A DNA stretch of 64,000 nt from Bacillus sp. HSf4. Its GTDB lineage: Bacteria > Bacillota > Bacilli > Bacillales > Bacillaceae. Every line of letters begins with the position of its first letter. The stretch's first letter is position 1. Location of the stretch: positions 1,972,001 to 2,036,000 of the forward strand of contig NZ_CP120679.1 of NCBI RefSeq assembly GCF_029537375.1, in the 5' to 3' direction. Shown here one piece after another: positions 1-9,744 of the stretch. The notes beneath the pieces are model-generated. The model was not told the origin of the DNA. It made no database searches and saw only the letters and a program-made list of their open reading frames with translations. The translations under genes and the position numbers were made by a program.

Positions 1-39
1 AAAGGGAGATTGTCAACTTTTTGTATGAAAGATACATAT

Positions 40-159
40 TCATGAACAATAATTTATCTCTAAACTCTTACTATAGTGAAACATCTTGATTTCTTCCAGA
101 ACTTTTTGCGTAACTTCTTGTCGCGATTCTTTGATTCTGTCTATATACAAATGATTCAT
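40..159 (-). CDS. Possible 39-residue small ORF or gene remnant
   Basis: An open frame on the minus strand from ATG at 159 encodes a charged, probably helical peptide beginning MNHLYIDRIKESRQ and ending at a TGA at 40-42. I do not recognise it and see no convincing ribosome binding site. It could be a remnant of a larger gene or chance. It lies downstream of the urea transporter gene on the same strand. Confidence 0.25.
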   Translation of the reverse strand: MNHLYIDRIKESRQEVTQKVLEEIKMFHYSKSLEINYCS

Positions 160-219
160 TTTCGTCGCTAAGTTAATTGCAGAAAAAATTGATTGATCTT
201 ACATTATCAATTGGCAATG

Positions 220-1167
220 CTACAAGTTTGGCAGAACCTTTCTTGCACCCAGAAACAGCCAGGAACAAAGAACAAACGGCATTGTTAGGGCAGGGAGTCC
301 ATATGGCAAAAGGTACGTGCTGAGGCCTGCTGTGATAGGCACTGTCAGACAAGCTGAAATGATCCCTGATAAAAATGCAAACCGGTTATGTTCACTTTTA
401 AAAACAGAAGATACGGCCAGAATAGTTAAAATTGCGTTATACCCGTAAAGACCCAATGTGATGAGAGAATGCTCCCCTCCTAAAAGGAATGCAATGATGA
501 TAGCAACTGCATTTCCGATAACTGTATATAGTCCTAGTTTTCTTCCTGCCCAACATACGGCGAGGAATACTAAAATCCCAGATGCTGTGTTACTAAGAAA
601 AAATACTTGTCCAATTCCATGAAAGACCCCGTCTATTAAATTGACTTCACCTGCTGTCTTTAGTTCCCAGTGTGTTAAATCCTGAGGTACCAGGGCAGAA
701 CTTAATCTAATCCCTTTTAATTTGTATGAAGCTAATAATATAAACCATGTCAGGATAACAAAGGGGAATGTAAGAATTGGAACTTCGGTTCTTTTCGTAA
801 AATGCATCATGGCGGCTGTGAAGATGGCTGCTGCGGCTGCCCCAATTAAAGCGATAAGCCACGTGTAAGGGCCAGTTAAGAATGATGCCAATGCCATTCC
901 AGTTAACACAGAATTATATCCTAACAAACCCTGATTTATATTCTTTTCATCTGCCGCCCCCAATTTCCCTGCTAAGGTGCCGATAATAGCGGACAACAGA
1001 GCAATTATGCCTAAATAATAAGAAGAAACAGTGATGGCTATCAGAATTAGAAAGCCGGTCATTACATTCTCAATCAGGATGACTTGAGTGATGCCTTTGA
1101 GAGAAGCTGTTATTAAAGGGAAAAACACCCCCTCGCTTAATAAATGATGCTTGTTTTTTTGCATCAT
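220..1167 (-). CDS. yut: Urea transporter (UT family)
   Basis: A 315-residue, highly hydrophobic protein of the bacterial/eukaryotic UT family, which forms a trimeric channel-like path for urea across the cytoplasmic membrane. The two internal repeats are visible: the GLLGYNSVLTGMAL segment near residue 80 is echoed by LGLYGYNAILTILA near residue 240, the paired signature of the family. An AAGGAG box lies just before the ATGATG start. It diverges from the urease operon, so uptake and hydrolysis are clearly linked. The symbol yut follows use in other Firmicutes. Function is inferred from family and context. Confidence 0.88.
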   Translation of the reverse strand: MMQKNKHHLLSEGVFFPLITASLKGITQVILIENVMTGFLILIAITVSSYYLGIIALLSAIIGTLAGKLGAADEKNINQGLLGYNSVLTGMALASFLTGPYTWLIALIGAAAAAIFTAAMMHFTKRTEVPILTFPFVILTWFILLASYKLKGIRLSSALVPQDLTHWELKTAGEVNLIDGVFHGIGQVFFLSNTASGILVFLAVCWAGRKLGLYTVIGNAVAIIIAFLLGGEHSLITLGLYGYNAILTILAVSSVFKSEHNRFAFLSGIISACLTVPITAGLSTYLLPYGLPALTMPFVLCSWLFLGARKVLPNL

Positions 1168-1234
1168 GTATCATCTCCTTCTTTTCAACTTAAATATCTA
1201 CAGTATATCATATGTAAATTTTTAAATATATAAA

Positions 1235-1262
1235 TTGACATATATGTAAGAAATGATATACT
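1235..1262 (+). promoter_or_regulatory. Putative sigma-A promoter of the urease operon
   Basis: TTGACA at 1235-1240 and TATACT at 1257-1262 are separated by 16 bp in an AT-rich stretch between the divergent transporter gene and ureA. Several TGTAA/TGACA half sites, the halves of GlnR/TnrA boxes, lie close by, but none is paired at the canonical spacing. The promoter would give a leader of about 270 nt before ureA. Confidence 0.55.
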
Positions 1263-1538
1263 CATTTCAAATGGAAGCGGGGAATCAAGTATATTTTCAG
1301 TTTGAATAACAGGTGGCCAATCTTATCCTGTATTTGTGAAGGTAAATCCAATGGTTTCCAGCATGGTTTTTTGGCAGTTGTCTCTTTGCACAACAGGCAG
1401 GAAACACTTGATTTTTAGGCGCTGTCAGGTCGGAATGTTCATGAATTGGCTCCCCCTATAAGAAAAAAGGAGAGAATAATCCCCGTTTGTTCATTTTGAT
1501 TTAACAGACTTTTTTTGCCGAAAAAGGGAGGTTTCATG
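1263..1538 (+). other. Long untranslated leader upstream of ureA
   Basis: About 270 bp between the predicted promoter and ureA holds no convincing ORF. It is less AT-rich than the promoter and contains short complementary blocks (for example CAATGGTTTCCAGCATGG and GCAGTTGTCTCTTTGCACAAC). A regulatory RNA is possible, but I do not recognise a known riboswitch class. Confidence 0.35.
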
Positions 1539-1841
1539 ATGCAACTATTACCGCGTGAGGTAGACAAACTTATGATTGTTGTTGCTGCAGATCTTGCGAA
1601 GCGACGTAAAGAACGAGGATTGAAATTGAACCACCCGGAAGCAGTAGCGCTTATAACGTATGAAGTGTTGGAGGGAGCACGGGATGGAAAAACAGTTGCG
1701 GAGCTGATGGAATGTGGAACAACCATTTTGTCGAGGGAAGATGTAATGGAAGGTATTCCGGAAATGATTGAAGATATCCAGGTAGAAGCTACATTTCCAG
1801 ACGGCACAAAGCTTGTAACAGTACATAGTCCGATTAAATAA
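1539..1841 (+). CDS. ureA: Urease subunit gamma
   Basis: A 100-residue protein, the usual UreA length, starting [13 protein letters not shown] and carrying the family segments [18 protein letters not shown] and [15 protein letters not shown]. It is a structural subunit of the nickel enzyme urease, which hydrolyses urea to ammonia and carbamate in the cytoplasm. Two ATGs are adjacent (1536, 1539). AGGGAGG at 1525-1531 has the better spacing to 1539, and that start gives the family N-terminus. First gene of the ureABCEFGD operon. Confidence 0.95.
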   Translation: MQLLPREVDKLMIVVAADLAKRRKERGLKLNHPEAVALITYEVLEGARDGKTVAELMECGTTILSREDVMEGIPEMIEDIQVEATFPDGTKLVTVHSPIK

Positions 1842-1862
1842 AATGGATAGGGGGCTGTTCAA

Positions 1863-2189
1863 ATGCAACCGGGACAACTATTTTTGAAAGAAACAGATAT
1901 CATTTGTAATGTCGGAAGAACGGCGTCTAAATTGACTGTAACGAATACAGGTGACCGCCCAGTTCAAGTAGGTTCACATTTTCATTTTTATGAAGTGAAT
2001 GAAGCGCTTCAATTCAAACGAGAAGAAGCGTTTGGGAAGCGACTCAACATTCCGGCAGGAGCAGCTGTGCGTTTTGAGCCCGGTGATGAAAAAGAAGTGG
2101 AATTAGTGCCTTACGCCGGCGAACGTCGGGTATATGGATTTAATAATAAAGTGGACGGACCATTAGAAAAAGAGGGGAACCAATCATGA
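1863..2189 (+). CDS. ureB: Urease subunit beta
   Basis: 108 residues starting [13 protein letters not shown]. It contains the UreB hallmarks [18 protein letters not shown] near residues 25-42 and the [13 protein letters not shown] strand near residue 75. It packs around the UreC active-site subunit and positions the mobile flap. It begins 21 nt after ureA and its stop overlaps the ureC start by 4 nt, a translational-coupling arrangement. Confidence 0.96.
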   Translation: MQPGQLFLKETDIICNVGRTASKLTVTNTGDRPVQVGSHFHFYEVNEALQFKREEAFGKRLNIPAGAAVRFEPGDEKEVELVPYAGERRVYGFNNKVDGPLEKEGNQS

Positions 2190-3898
2190 GTTTCAAGATG
2201 CCAAGAAAGCAATACGCTGAAATGTACGGCCCGACTACAGGGGACTCTATTCGTCTGGCAGATACAGATTTGCTCATCGAAATTGAGAAAGACTACACGA
2301 CATATGGAGATGAAGTGGTATTCGGCGGCGGTAAAGTTATTCGTGATGGAATGGGACAACACCCTTTAGTTACACGTGGAGAGGGAATAGCAGATGTTGT
2401 CATAACGAATGCTGTTATCTTAGATTACACTGGTATTTATAAAGCAGACATTGGAATTCGTGATGGCAAAATTGCTGGAATCGGAAAAGCGGGTAATCCG
2501 CTAATCATGGACAATGTGGATATTGTGATTGGCGCCGGTACAGAAATTATTGCTGCTGAAGGTATGATCGTCACTCCAGGTGGAATTGATGCTCACGTTC
2601 ATTTTATAAATCCGGAGCAAATCAGAACAGCATTAGCTTCAGGTCTTACCACCCTAATTGGAGGAGGAACAGGCCCTGCTGCAGGATCAAAGGCTACCAC
2701 GGTTACACCGGGCGAGTGGCATATGCACCGCATGCTTGAAGCGGCAGAGGGCATGCCGATTAATGTTGGGTTTACAGGAAAAGGACAAGCCGCTTCAGAA
2801 GCTCCGCTGGTAGAGCAAATACGCGCCGGCGCCATTGGCCTGAAAGTTCATGAGGACTGGGGCGCTACAGCTTCAGCTATCGATCATGCGCTAAGTGTGG
2901 CTGACAAATATGATGTTCAGGTTGCCCTTCACGCGGATACATTAAACGAAGGCGGATTTATGGAAAATACAATGGCAGCTATTAAAAATCGCGTCATTCA
3001 TATGTACCATACAGAGGGTGCAGGGGGAGGACATGCTCCTGACTTAATTAAATCGGCCAGCTTTAACAATGTTCTGCCGTCATCTACGAACCCGACATTA
3101 CCTTATACAGTCAATACAGTAGATGAGCACTTAGATATGTTAATGGTCTGTCACCACTTGAATCCATCTATTCCGGAAGATTTGGCGTTTGCTGACTCAC
3201 GTATCAGACGCGAAACGATTGCAGCTGAGGACATTCTCCAGGATATGGGTGTATTCAGTATGACTAGTTCGGATGCCCAAGCGATGGGACGGATTGGAGA
3301 AGTCATTTTACGTACATGGCAAGTAGCCGATAAGATGAAAAAACAAAGAGGAACAATGGCGGGCGACAGCGAGCTTTCGGACAACAACCGCGTAAAACGT
3401 TATATTGCTAAATATACCATTAATCCTGCCATTACTCATGGTATTTCCGAATATGTCGGTTCTATCGAGAGAGGGAAAATGGCCGATCTCGTTGTTTGGA
3501 ATCCAGCATTTTTCGGTGTGAAGCCTGAAATGGTGATGAAAAGCGGCTTTGTTGCAGAGAGCTTAATGGGAGATGCTAACGCCTCTATCCCGACACCGCA
3601 GCCGGTTATTTACCGTCCGATGTATGGACAATATGGCAGCGCGCTGTCCAGCACTTCTATTACGTTTATTTCTCAGGCAGCTTTCGATGACAAAGTGCAT
3701 GAGAAGCTTGGATTGCAAAAAATCATTCTTCCGGTTCGGGGCATTCGCAATTTAACGAAAAAAGATATGAAGCTGAATTGCGAAACTCCTGAAATAACGG
3801 TCGATCCACAAACATATGAAGTAAAAGTAAATGGCCAATTCATTACATGTGACCCTGTTGATGAGGTGCCAATGGGTCAACGATATTTCCTATTCTGA
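2186..3898 (+). CDS. ureC: Urease subunit alpha (catalytic)
   Basis: 570 residues, full length, an amidohydrolase-fold subunit with the di-nickel centre. Visible catalytic residues, in Sporosarcina-like numbering, are the HVH pair (137/139), the carbamylated Lys in GLKVHEDWG (220), [24 protein letters not shown], the flap Cys-His in VCHHL (322/323) and the metal Asp in [12 protein letters not shown] (363). All are intact, so the enzyme should be active. It overlaps ureB by 4 nt; ureE follows after 10 nt. Confidence 0.98.
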   Translation: MSFKMPRKQYAEMYGPTTGDSIRLADTDLLIEIEKDYTTYGDEVVFGGGKVIRDGMGQHPLVTRGEGIADVVITNAVILDYTGIYKADIGIRDGKIAGIGKAGNPLIMDNVDIVIGAGTEIIAAEGMIVTPGGIDAHVHFINPEQIRTALASGLTTLIGGGTGPAAGSKATTVTPGEWHMHRMLEAAEGMPINVGFTGKGQAASEAPLVEQIRAGAIGLKVHEDWGATASAIDHALSVADKYDVQVALHADTLNEGGFMENTMAAIKNRVIHMYHTEGAGGGHAPDLIKSASFNNVLPSSTNPTLPYTVNTVDEHLDMLMVCHHLNPSIPEDLAFADSRIRRETIAAEDILQDMGVFSMTSSDAQAMGRIGEVILRTWQVADKMKKQRGTMAGDSELSDNNRVKRYIAKYTINPAITHGISEYVGSIERGKMADLVVWNPAFFGVKPEMVMKSGFVAESLMGDANASIPTPQPVIYRPMYGQYGSALSSTSITFISQAAFDDKVHEKLGLQKIILPVRGIRNLTKKDMKLNCETPEITVDPQTYEVKVNGQFITCDPVDEVPMGQRYFLF

Positions 3899-3908
3899 GG
3901 TGAGAGTC

Positions 3909-4364
3909 ATGATAATTGAACAAATCGTAACAAATATTGAAAACATGGAAAAAGAGGAAATTGAAAAACGCCATATTGAAAAAGTGTACCTCGAAAGTGC
4001 TAATTTAGTAAAACGAATCCAACGGGTGAAAACAGATCATGGCAATGAAATTGGAATACGTTTAAAAGAACCGCGTGACCTTGTCGCTGGTGATGTTTTG
4101 TATATGAATGATAAAAATATGATCGTTATCGATGTACTATCCGATGATTTATTAGTCATCAAACCGCGCACCTTGAATGAAATGGGAACAATCGCTCATC
4201 AATTAGGAAACCGCCACCTGCCGGCGCAGTTTGAAGAGGACGAAATGCTTGTTCAATATGATTATCTTGTAGAAGAATTACTTCAAGACCTGCAGATTCC
4301 TTATAAACGTGAAGACCGAAAAGTAAAACAGGCCTTTCGCCATATCGGCCATAGCCATGAATAA
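3909..4364 (+). CDS. ureE: Urease accessory protein UreE (nickel chaperone)
   Basis: 151 residues from the ATG at 3909, preceded by TGAGGTGAGAG. It has the UreE pattern: an N-terminal peptide-binding domain with a [17 protein letters not shown] segment and a C-terminal metal-binding domain with the GNRHLPAQF motif. The tail HIGHSHE is short and only modestly His-rich, unlike the long His tail of Klebsiella UreE. It delivers nickel to the UreD-F-G complex. It overlaps ureF by 8 nt. Confidence 0.93.
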   Translation: MIIEQIVTNIENMEKEEIEKRHIEKVYLESANLVKRIQRVKTDHGNEIGIRLKEPRDLVAGDVLYMNDKNMIVIDVLSDDLLVIKPRTLNEMGTIAHQLGNRHLPAQFEEDEMLVQYDYLVEELLQDLQIPYKREDRKVKQAFRHIGHSHE

Positions 4365-5040
4365 TATTCTATCTTTACTCCAACTATGCGATTCAAATTT
4401 TCCTATAGGGGCTTTCAGTCATTCGTATGGTCTTGAGACCTATATCCAAGAAGATAAAGTCCATGATCAGGCAACGTTCGTACAATGGCTTCATACGTAT
4501 GTAAACGAGCAGCTCATCTATTCAGATGGGATTGCTTCTCGCCTTGTATATGAAGCGTTAGAGAAGGAAGATTTACAAACAGTATGGAAATTAGATCGTA
4601 TGTTGACTGTTCAAAATTTGCCGCGTGAAACAAGAGAAGGAACCCAAAGGATGGGTGAACGGATGTTAAATCTTATTGAATCCCTATATGATATACCAAT
4701 TCTTTTAACATATCGGGAGCGTATAGATCAAAAGCAATCGTTTGGACATCCTTCCATTGTATTTACGATTGTAGGTCATCATCTTGGTGTCCCTTCATCA
4801 ACGACTACTTTGTACTATTTGTATTCTGCAGTTTCAAATCTTGTGCAAAATGCGGTACGGGCTGTCCCTCTGGGGCAAGTGGCAGGTCAAAAGACAATTC
4901 AAGAATTTCAGACTGTCTTAATCGAAGCAACAGAAAAAATTGAAAATTTAAATGAAGAGGAATTTGGGATTGTTTCCCCCGGTTTAGAATTATCTCAGAT
5001 GATGCACGAACGTGTAAATATTCGTATTTTCATGTCTTAA
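4357..5040 (+). CDS. ureF: Urease accessory protein UreF
   Basis: 227 residues, starting with [24 protein letters not shown], the typical UreF N-terminus. The rest is an all-helical domain with [17 protein letters not shown] near residue 85 and the C-terminal [12 protein letters not shown]. In other bacteria UreF binds UreD and gates the GTPase UreG during insertion of nickel into apo-urease. Translationally coupled to ureE; ureG follows after a short gap. Confidence 0.94.
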   Translation: MNNILSLLQLCDSNFPIGAFSHSYGLETYIQEDKVHDQATFVQWLHTYVNEQLIYSDGIASRLVYEALEKEDLQTVWKLDRMLTVQNLPRETREGTQRMGERMLNLIESLYDIPILLTYRERIDQKQSFGHPSIVFTIVGHHLGVPSSTTTLYYLYSAVSNLVQNAVRAVPLGQVAGQKTIQEFQTVLIEATEKIENLNEEEFGIVSPGLELSQMMHERVNIRIFMS

Positions 5041-5061
5041 TAAAAAAAGGAAGTGTTCGTT

Positions 5062-5673
5062 ATGAATCCAGTTAAGATCGGTGTAGGAGGACCTGTAGGA
5101 GCAGGGAAAACAATGTTAGTTGAAAAATTAACCAGACATTTACAAGCTGAAATGAGTATGGCAGTTGTGACAAACGACATTTATACAAAAGAAGATGCCA
5201 AGTTTTTAATGAACAACGGAGTACTTCCCGCAGATCGCATTATAGGCGTAGAAACAGGCGGCTGCCCTCATACGGCAATTCGCGAAGACGCTTCAATGAA
5301 CTTTGCAGCCATTGATGAGCTGGTCAAGAAGAATCCAGACGTTGAACTCATTTTCGTTGAAAGCGGCGGGGATAATCTGGCAGCTACCTTCAGCCCTGAA
5401 CTTGTTGACTTTTCAATCTATATTATTGATGTTGCCCAAGGGGAGAAAATACCGCGTAAAGGCGGGCAAGGAATGATTAAATCCGATTTATTTATCATCA
5501 ATAAAACAGATTTGGCGCCTTTCGTTGGTGCAAACCTGGATGTTATGGCATCTGATACGAAGGTTTTCCGCGGAGACAAGCCATTCGCTTTTACAAATTT
5601 AAAAACGAATGAAGGTCTTGATCAAGTCATTGACTGGATTAAGAAAAATGCACTGTTAAAAGGACTGGAGTAA
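5062..5673 (+). CDS. ureG: Urease accessory GTPase UreG
   Basis: 203 residues from ATG 5062, chosen over an in-frame GTG at 5053 because AAAAGGAAG is placed correctly for it. SIMIBI-class GTPase: P-loop GGPVGAGKT at about residues 8-16, [10 protein letters not shown], the nickel-binding Cys-Pro-His motif in [24 protein letters not shown] and the NKTD guanine-specificity motif. It couples GTP hydrolysis to nickel delivery. The stop is followed after one base by the ureD start. Confidence 0.96.
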   Translation: MNPVKIGVGGPVGAGKTMLVEKLTRHLQAEMSMAVVTNDIYTKEDAKFLMNNGVLPADRIIGVETGGCPHTAIREDASMNFAAIDELVKKNPDVELIFVESGGDNLAATFSPELVDFSIYIIDVAQGEKIPRKGGQGMIKSDLFIINKTDLAPFVGANLDVMASDTKVFRGDKPFAFTNLKTNEGLDQVIDWIKKNALLKGLE

Positions 5674-5674
5674 G

Positions 5675-6499
5675 ATGGGGGACTGGACAGGCGTTTTGCG
5701 TTTGGGCGCTGAAGAAAAAAACGGAAAGACCATTGCGAAAAATGTGTATTTTCAGGGGGCGTATAAAGTCATGCGTCCTATTTATCATGATGAATCAGGA
5801 CAAGCCTGTTATTACATTTTAAATCCTGGCGGCGGTTATCTAGACGGTGATCGCTATCAAATGAAGATTTCACTGGAGAAACAAGCAAGATTAACATTAA
5901 CAACCCAATCGGCAACTAAAATATATAAGACACCTCATACACATGCATATCAGGAAACCGAATTTAACCTGAGGGAAGGCAGTTATCTTGAGTACATTCC
6001 CGATCCGCTTATCGGCTATCAAGATGCACGGTATAAACAAAAAAATGTGGTGTATATTGAAAAAGGATGTACACTCCTTTATTCAGATATTGTGACTCCT
6101 GGATGGTCTCCCAGCGGAGAAAAATTCACCTATGATATGCTTCAATTCATTAATGAAATCTATTTGGAAAATGAGCTGGCAGTCTATGACCATATCAAAC
6201 TATGCCCGGCTAAACAAAATATCGATCGTCTCGGTTTAATGGAAGGCTATTCTCATTTAGGTTCCATGATTGTGATCAACGAAAAGGTAGATCACGACCT
6301 TCTTGATCGGTTATATCAGGCCGTTGATACTCAGACAAAAGCATACAAAATAGGCTTATCTTTATTGCCTATCCCCGGGTTTTCCGTACGGGTATTAGCA
6401 AATCAAACACAGGTCATCGAAAGTCTATTTTCCGAAATTCATTATATCCTCAACCAAGAATGGTTTAACAAAACCCCGAGTTTTTTAAGAAAATATTAA
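5675..6499 (+). CDS. ureD: Urease accessory protein UreD
   Basis: 274 residues of the UreD (also called UreH) scaffold family, which docks on apo-urease and recruits UreF and UreG. Recognisable segments are YILNPGGGYLDGDRYQMKI near residue 50, LTTQSATKIYKT near residue 80, and LEYIPDPLIGYQDARY near residue 115. It completes the structural plus maturation set, so the locus encodes everything needed for holo-urease. Confidence 0.93.
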   Translation: MGDWTGVLRLGAEEKNGKTIAKNVYFQGAYKVMRPIYHDESGQACYYILNPGGGYLDGDRYQMKISLEKQARLTLTTQSATKIYKTPHTHAYQETEFNLREGSYLEYIPDPLIGYQDARYKQKNVVYIEKGCTLLYSDIVTPGWSPSGEKFTYDMLQFINEIYLENELAVYDHIKLCPAKQNIDRLGLMEGYSHLGSMIVINEKVDHDLLDRLYQAVDTQTKAYKIGLSLLPIPGFSVRVLANQTQVIESLFSEIHYILNQEWFNKTPSFLRKY

Positions 6500-6547
6500 C
6501 GGTTAAAAAACAGCAACACATTCAAGATAAAAAGGAGCTGCATTTTT

Positions 6548-7234
6548 ATGGAAGGTACATTATTTTCAGTTTTAATGTTGGCTTTAATTTTTGGAATCAA
6601 GCATGCAATTGAACCTGACCATGTTATTGCGGTATCGACAATTGCAAGTCAAAGTAAAAAGTTATGGCAAGCTTCTTTAGCAGGCATATTTTGGGGGATA
6701 GGTCATACGGCAACATTATTTATAGTTGGAATCATTGTTATTGTAATGAAGGGTCAAATATCAGAAGAGTGGTCGATGTCCTTAGAATTTTTAGTAGGAA
6801 TTATGCTTGTTTATTTAGGGGTTAAAACGATTCTTTCTTTCAAGAATAACCATGTACATACGCATCAACATCTCCACTCCCATCAAAGCGGCGGTGACCA
6901 TAAGCACCGCCATAAAAAGGTCACATACTTAAGATCGACATTCATCGGTTTAGTTCATGGTCTTGCAGGAAGTGGAGCTATGGTCTTATTAACGATGAGT
7001 ACTGTAAAGAATGTGGAGGAAGCAGCCCTATATATTCTTATATTCGGTGCAGGAACAGTTATTGGTATGCTTTTTTTTACAACAATCATTGGAATTCCTT
7101 TTGTGCTGAGTAAGAAGCGGGGAGCAATCAGTGGAACACTAGGGATGACGACAGGTGTAATAAGTTCTGTTTTTGGTGTATACTACATGTATAACTTGGG
7201 TATTAATGAGGGTTTATTTAACCTTTGGATTTAA
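6548..7234 (+). CDS. ureH: UreH-type nickel transporter (NicO/NiCoT-like permease)
   Basis: 228 residues, six hydrophobic segments. Helix I carries FGIKHAIEPDHVIAVST, the metal-signature HxxxxDH motif of nickel/cobalt permeases. A His-rich cytoplasmic loop (HVHTHQHLHSHQ, residues about 101-112) is a likely nickel-binding patch. It lies 48 nt after ureD, preceded by AAAAAGGAG. Importing nickel for the urease made by the same operon is the natural role; specificity is inferred. Confidence 0.87.
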   Translation: MEGTLFSVLMLALIFGIKHAIEPDHVIAVSTIASQSKKLWQASLAGIFWGIGHTATLFIVGIIVIVMKGQISEEWSMSLEFLVGIMLVYLGVKTILSFKNNHVHTHQHLHSHQSGGDHKHRHKKVTYLRSTFIGLVHGLAGSGAMVLLTMSTVKNVEEAALYILIFGAGTVIGMLFFTTIIGIPFVLSKKRGAISGTLGMTTGVISSVFGVYYMYNLGINEGLFNLWI

Positions 7235-7269
7235 AAATAGTATAAAGTAACCGCCATTTAAAGATTGAG

Positions 7270-7875
7270 GTGAATGATATAACTACTTTAGGATATGCCA
7301 TTCTGAGTGTTCTCGGCAGAAAACCTTGTTCCGGATATGAGTTAGTTCAGTACCTGGAGGCAGTGTGGCCAGCAAAACATAGTCAAATATATCCTATGCT
7401 AAATAAAATGGAGCAAGAGGAACTTCTTGAATATGAGCATGTAGAACAAATAGGGAAACCTGATAAAAAAATATATTCAATTACAGAAAAAGGGAAAGAA
7501 GCATTGGAAGGTTGGATCGCCGTATCTCCTTCAGATCCCATAAATCGGGACGAATTTCTGATTAAAGTATATTCGATTTGGTTGTTGGAAGAGGAAGATT
7601 CTCTAAAATTGATTCAGGATCGAATCGGAAATTTAGAAAAAACAATGGATACCCAATTAAAAAAAATGGCGGAGCTGGAAAAAAGCAAGGAAGCAGATAG
7701 CATGTCAAAAAACTTTGGCCGTTACATCTTGATTGACCGCAAATTCAGACTGGCCAAAGAGGAAAAAACATGGTGTCAAAAGGTTTTAAATCTAATAAAA
7801 GATAAGAAATTCAATTTTCCCTTTCTGTGTTATGTCAGTGTAGAAGGAATAAAGGGAGCGTCTATGCTTATCTAG
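7270..7875 (+). CDS. PadR-family transcriptional regulator
   Basis: 201 residues. The N-terminal 80 residues are a PadR winged helix (LGYAILSVLGRKPCSGYELVQYL, then HSQIYPMLNKMEQEELL and KIYSITEKGKEAL). The C-terminal part is the helical PadR dimerisation domain ending around LAKEEKTWCQKVLNLI. The last 25 residues do not resemble the family and may be a decayed tail. The GTG at 7270 is the only in-frame start near the family N-terminus, but its GAGG is too close. It lies 35 nt after ureH and may read through with the urease operon; its target is unknown. Confidence 0.82.
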   Translation: MNDITTLGYAILSVLGRKPCSGYELVQYLEAVWPAKHSQIYPMLNKMEQEELLEYEHVEQIGKPDKKIYSITEKGKEALEGWIAVSPSDPINRDEFLIKVYSIWLLEEEDSLKLIQDRIGNLEKTMDTQLKKMAELEKSKEADSMSKNFGRYILIDRKFRLAKEEKTWCQKVLNLIKDKKFNFPFLCYVSVEGIKGASMLI

Positions 7876-8028
7876 ACAGAAAAACGAATGTCACGTACAT
7901 AAGATAAGGAGCCACAAATATAACACAGGGAGAAAACCGCATATTAGCACTATGCGTTCAAAAACGAAACATGCCACTATTGTTAAACAAACGAGGGAAC
8001 TGCCCCATAAGATAAGACAAATAAAAAA

Positions 8029-8070
8029 CACCTTCAAGTTTGAAATCGGATAGGCTTGGGGGTGTTTTTT
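8029..8070 (+). terminator. Hairpin with T-run at the edge of the IS fossil
   Basis: AAAAAACACCTTCAAG pairs with CTTGGGGGTGTTTTTT across an 8-12 nt loop. It has terminator form, and its position next to the orfA fossil suggests it came with the insertion sequence. Confidence 0.5.
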
Positions 8071-8236
8071 CTATGGGATCAAGAGTGGGTTATCCGTAGA
8101 AAACAGAAGGCTGTAAAAATGAGATTAGCAAGCATGCCTATGAAAGAGATCGTGCACGAATTGAAAATCAAGAATAAGACGCAGATTCAGACAAAGGTCA
8201 GCCTGTTGGAAAACAATACACGATGAAAGCAAATTT
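8071..8236 (+). pseudogene. Remnant of an IS3-family transposase OrfA
   Basis: Starting at the ATG near 8072, reading frames pieced across one frameshift and one small deletion give MGSRVGYP, then KQKAVKMRLASMPMKEIVHEL and KIKNKTQIQT, then QPVGKQYTMK. These are the conserved pieces of the helix-turn-helix OrfA of Firmicute IS3/IS150-type elements. The usual Trp-rich segment between QIQT and GQPVGKQY has been deleted, and nothing of OrfB remains. It is a fossil with no activity. Confidence 0.7.
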
Positions 8237-8678
8237 AAAAAGCTGTTCGTGCTAATGAAACAAACCAATGATTATTTGAGAAAACAAAAGTGAATTTCTT
8301 TTTATTCAAATCAAATAGCACAGATTTTGTGAAGATCCCGCTGTGAAACAGGGGAGAGCTGAGCAGCGGCCGCAGCACATCTTCAGACTGACTGTTCCAT
8401 TCCCCTAAGGACCTCATCAATCATCATTTTCTTCTGATTTACCATGTCACCCCCGTTAAGCAATTACCGAAAAGGCAAACAGAAATAAAAAATTGGTTTG
8501 TCCGCACAGCTTACCTGAATACAATAAGAAATAAAGTATTTCTCGGGAAAGCGCAGGTTTCAACAAGACCTGACCCGTTCTTGTCAAAAAGCATCGGATT
8601 GTGCAGTCATGTGGGCGTCTGTCACGGCTTAAGCGCGCCATGAATAGGATATAAAGAGAGAATGGTGAGGTGAGTGTG

Positions 8679-9641
8679 TTGGAAAGGGCTGTTACTTATA
8701 AAAACAACGGACAAATCAATATCATACTGAACGGTCAAAAGCAGGTTTTGGCCAATTCAGAGGCTGAAGCCGAATATCAGGCGGCACTGCAAAAAAATGA
8801 AGCCAAGCACAGCATTCTGAAGGAAATTGAAAGGGAAATGAACACGCTGGTCGGAATGGAGGAAATGAAGCGCAATATCAAAGAAATCTACGCCTGGATT
8901 TTCGTCAATAAAAAGCGCGAAGAACAAGGCCTTAAGGCCGGAAAACAGGCGCTTCACATGATGTTCAAAGGAAATCCGGGAACCGGAAAAACGACCGTCG
9001 CCAGGCTGATCGGCAGGCTTTTTTACGAAATGAATGTTCTCTCAAAAGGCCATCTGATCGAGGCGGAGCGCGCCGATCTCGTCGGTGAGTACATCGGCCA
9101 TACGGCGCAAAAAACGAGGGATTTAATCAAAAAAGCGATGGGCGGAATCCTGTTCATCGATGAAGCCTATTCCCTTGCCAGAGGCGGAGAAAAAGACTTC
9201 GGCAAGGAGGCAATCGATACATTAGTCAAACATATGGAGGATAAGCGCAATGAATTTATTTTAATCCTCGCCGGCTATTCACGGGAAATGGATCATTTTC
9301 TTTCGTTAAATCCCGGCCTGCAGTCCAGATTTCCGATCAGCATCGATTTTCCCGACTACTCCGTTAGCCAGCTGATGGATATTGCGAAACGGATGATGGC
9401 GGAAAGGGAATACCAGTTCAGCCCTGAAGCCGAATGGAAGCTGAAAGACCATTTGATGGCCGTCAAAAGCACGGTCAGCCCGGCCAAGTTCAGCAACGGC
9501 CGCTACGTCCGCAACTTAATCGAAAAATCGATTCGTTCGCAGGCGATGAGACTCTTGATGGGAGACTGCTACTTGAAGAATGATTTGATGACCATCAAAA
9601 GCCAGGATCTTGATGTGAAAGAAGACGCGCCACACGTATGA
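8679..9641 (+). CDS. spoVK: Stage V sporulation protein K (AAA+ ATPase)
   Basis: About 320 residues of a CbxX/CfxQ-type AAA+ ATPase. Walker A GNPGTGKT is at about residues 98-105, Walker B GILFIDEAYSLARGG near 158, and the sensor/arginine-finger region LNPGLQSRFPISIDFPDYS near 220. It closely matches B. subtilis SpoVK, needed for spore maturation in the mother cell. The TTG at 8679 (MLERAVTYKNNG) is preferred: GAGGTGA is spaced for it, and it gives the B. subtilis N-terminus. GTGs at 8670 and 8676 are alternatives. Same order as B. subtilis: spoVK then hflX. Confidence 0.96.
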   Translation: MERAVTYKNNGQINIILNGQKQVLANSEAEAEYQAALQKNEAKHSILKEIEREMNTLVGMEEMKRNIKEIYAWIFVNKKREEQGLKAGKQALHMMFKGNPGTGKTTVARLIGRLFYEMNVLSKGHLIEAERADLVGEYIGHTAQKTRDLIKKAMGGILFIDEAYSLARGGEKDFGKEAIDTLVKHMEDKRNEFILILAGYSREMDHFLSLNPGLQSRFPISIDFPDYSVSQLMDIAKRMMAEREYQFSPEAEWKLKDHLMAVKSTVSPAKFSNGRYVRNLIEKSIRSQAMRLLMGDCYLKNDLMTIKSQDLDVKEDAPHV

Positions 9642-9657
9642 TGGGGCGTCTTTTTTT
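9622..9657 (+). terminator. Rho-independent terminator after spoVK
   Basis: AAGACGCGCC and GGGGCGTCTT form a stem followed by a run of seven T, overlapping the end of spoVK. Confidence 0.8.
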
Positions 9658-9744
9658 ATTTTCAAGGATTTCTGGCAAGTGCTCCCTCCGTTTGTTATGA
9701 TAGTACTGCTTGCCTGACTATTGTTTAGAAAGGAACATGATCAT

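Larger units (their letters stand above)
7876..8669. other. Gene-poor stretch between the urease block and spoVK
   Basis: About 800 bp without an intact gene. The first half holds an IS3-family orfA fossil and its hairpin (separate entries). From 8240 on I see only short frames. One minus-strand frame has a good GGGGGTGAC box and starts MVNQKKMMIDEVLRGMEQ near 8448, but stops after 20 codons, probably the stump of a lost gene. The spoVK promoter should lie between about 8500 and 8660; I could not assign it to SigE or SigK. Confidence 0.5.

Noticed and set aside
1204..1262. Possible GlnR/TnrA box at the ureA promoter
   Set aside because: Half sites TGTAA and TGACA are present, but no pair has the 17-bp TGTNAN7TNACA spacing.
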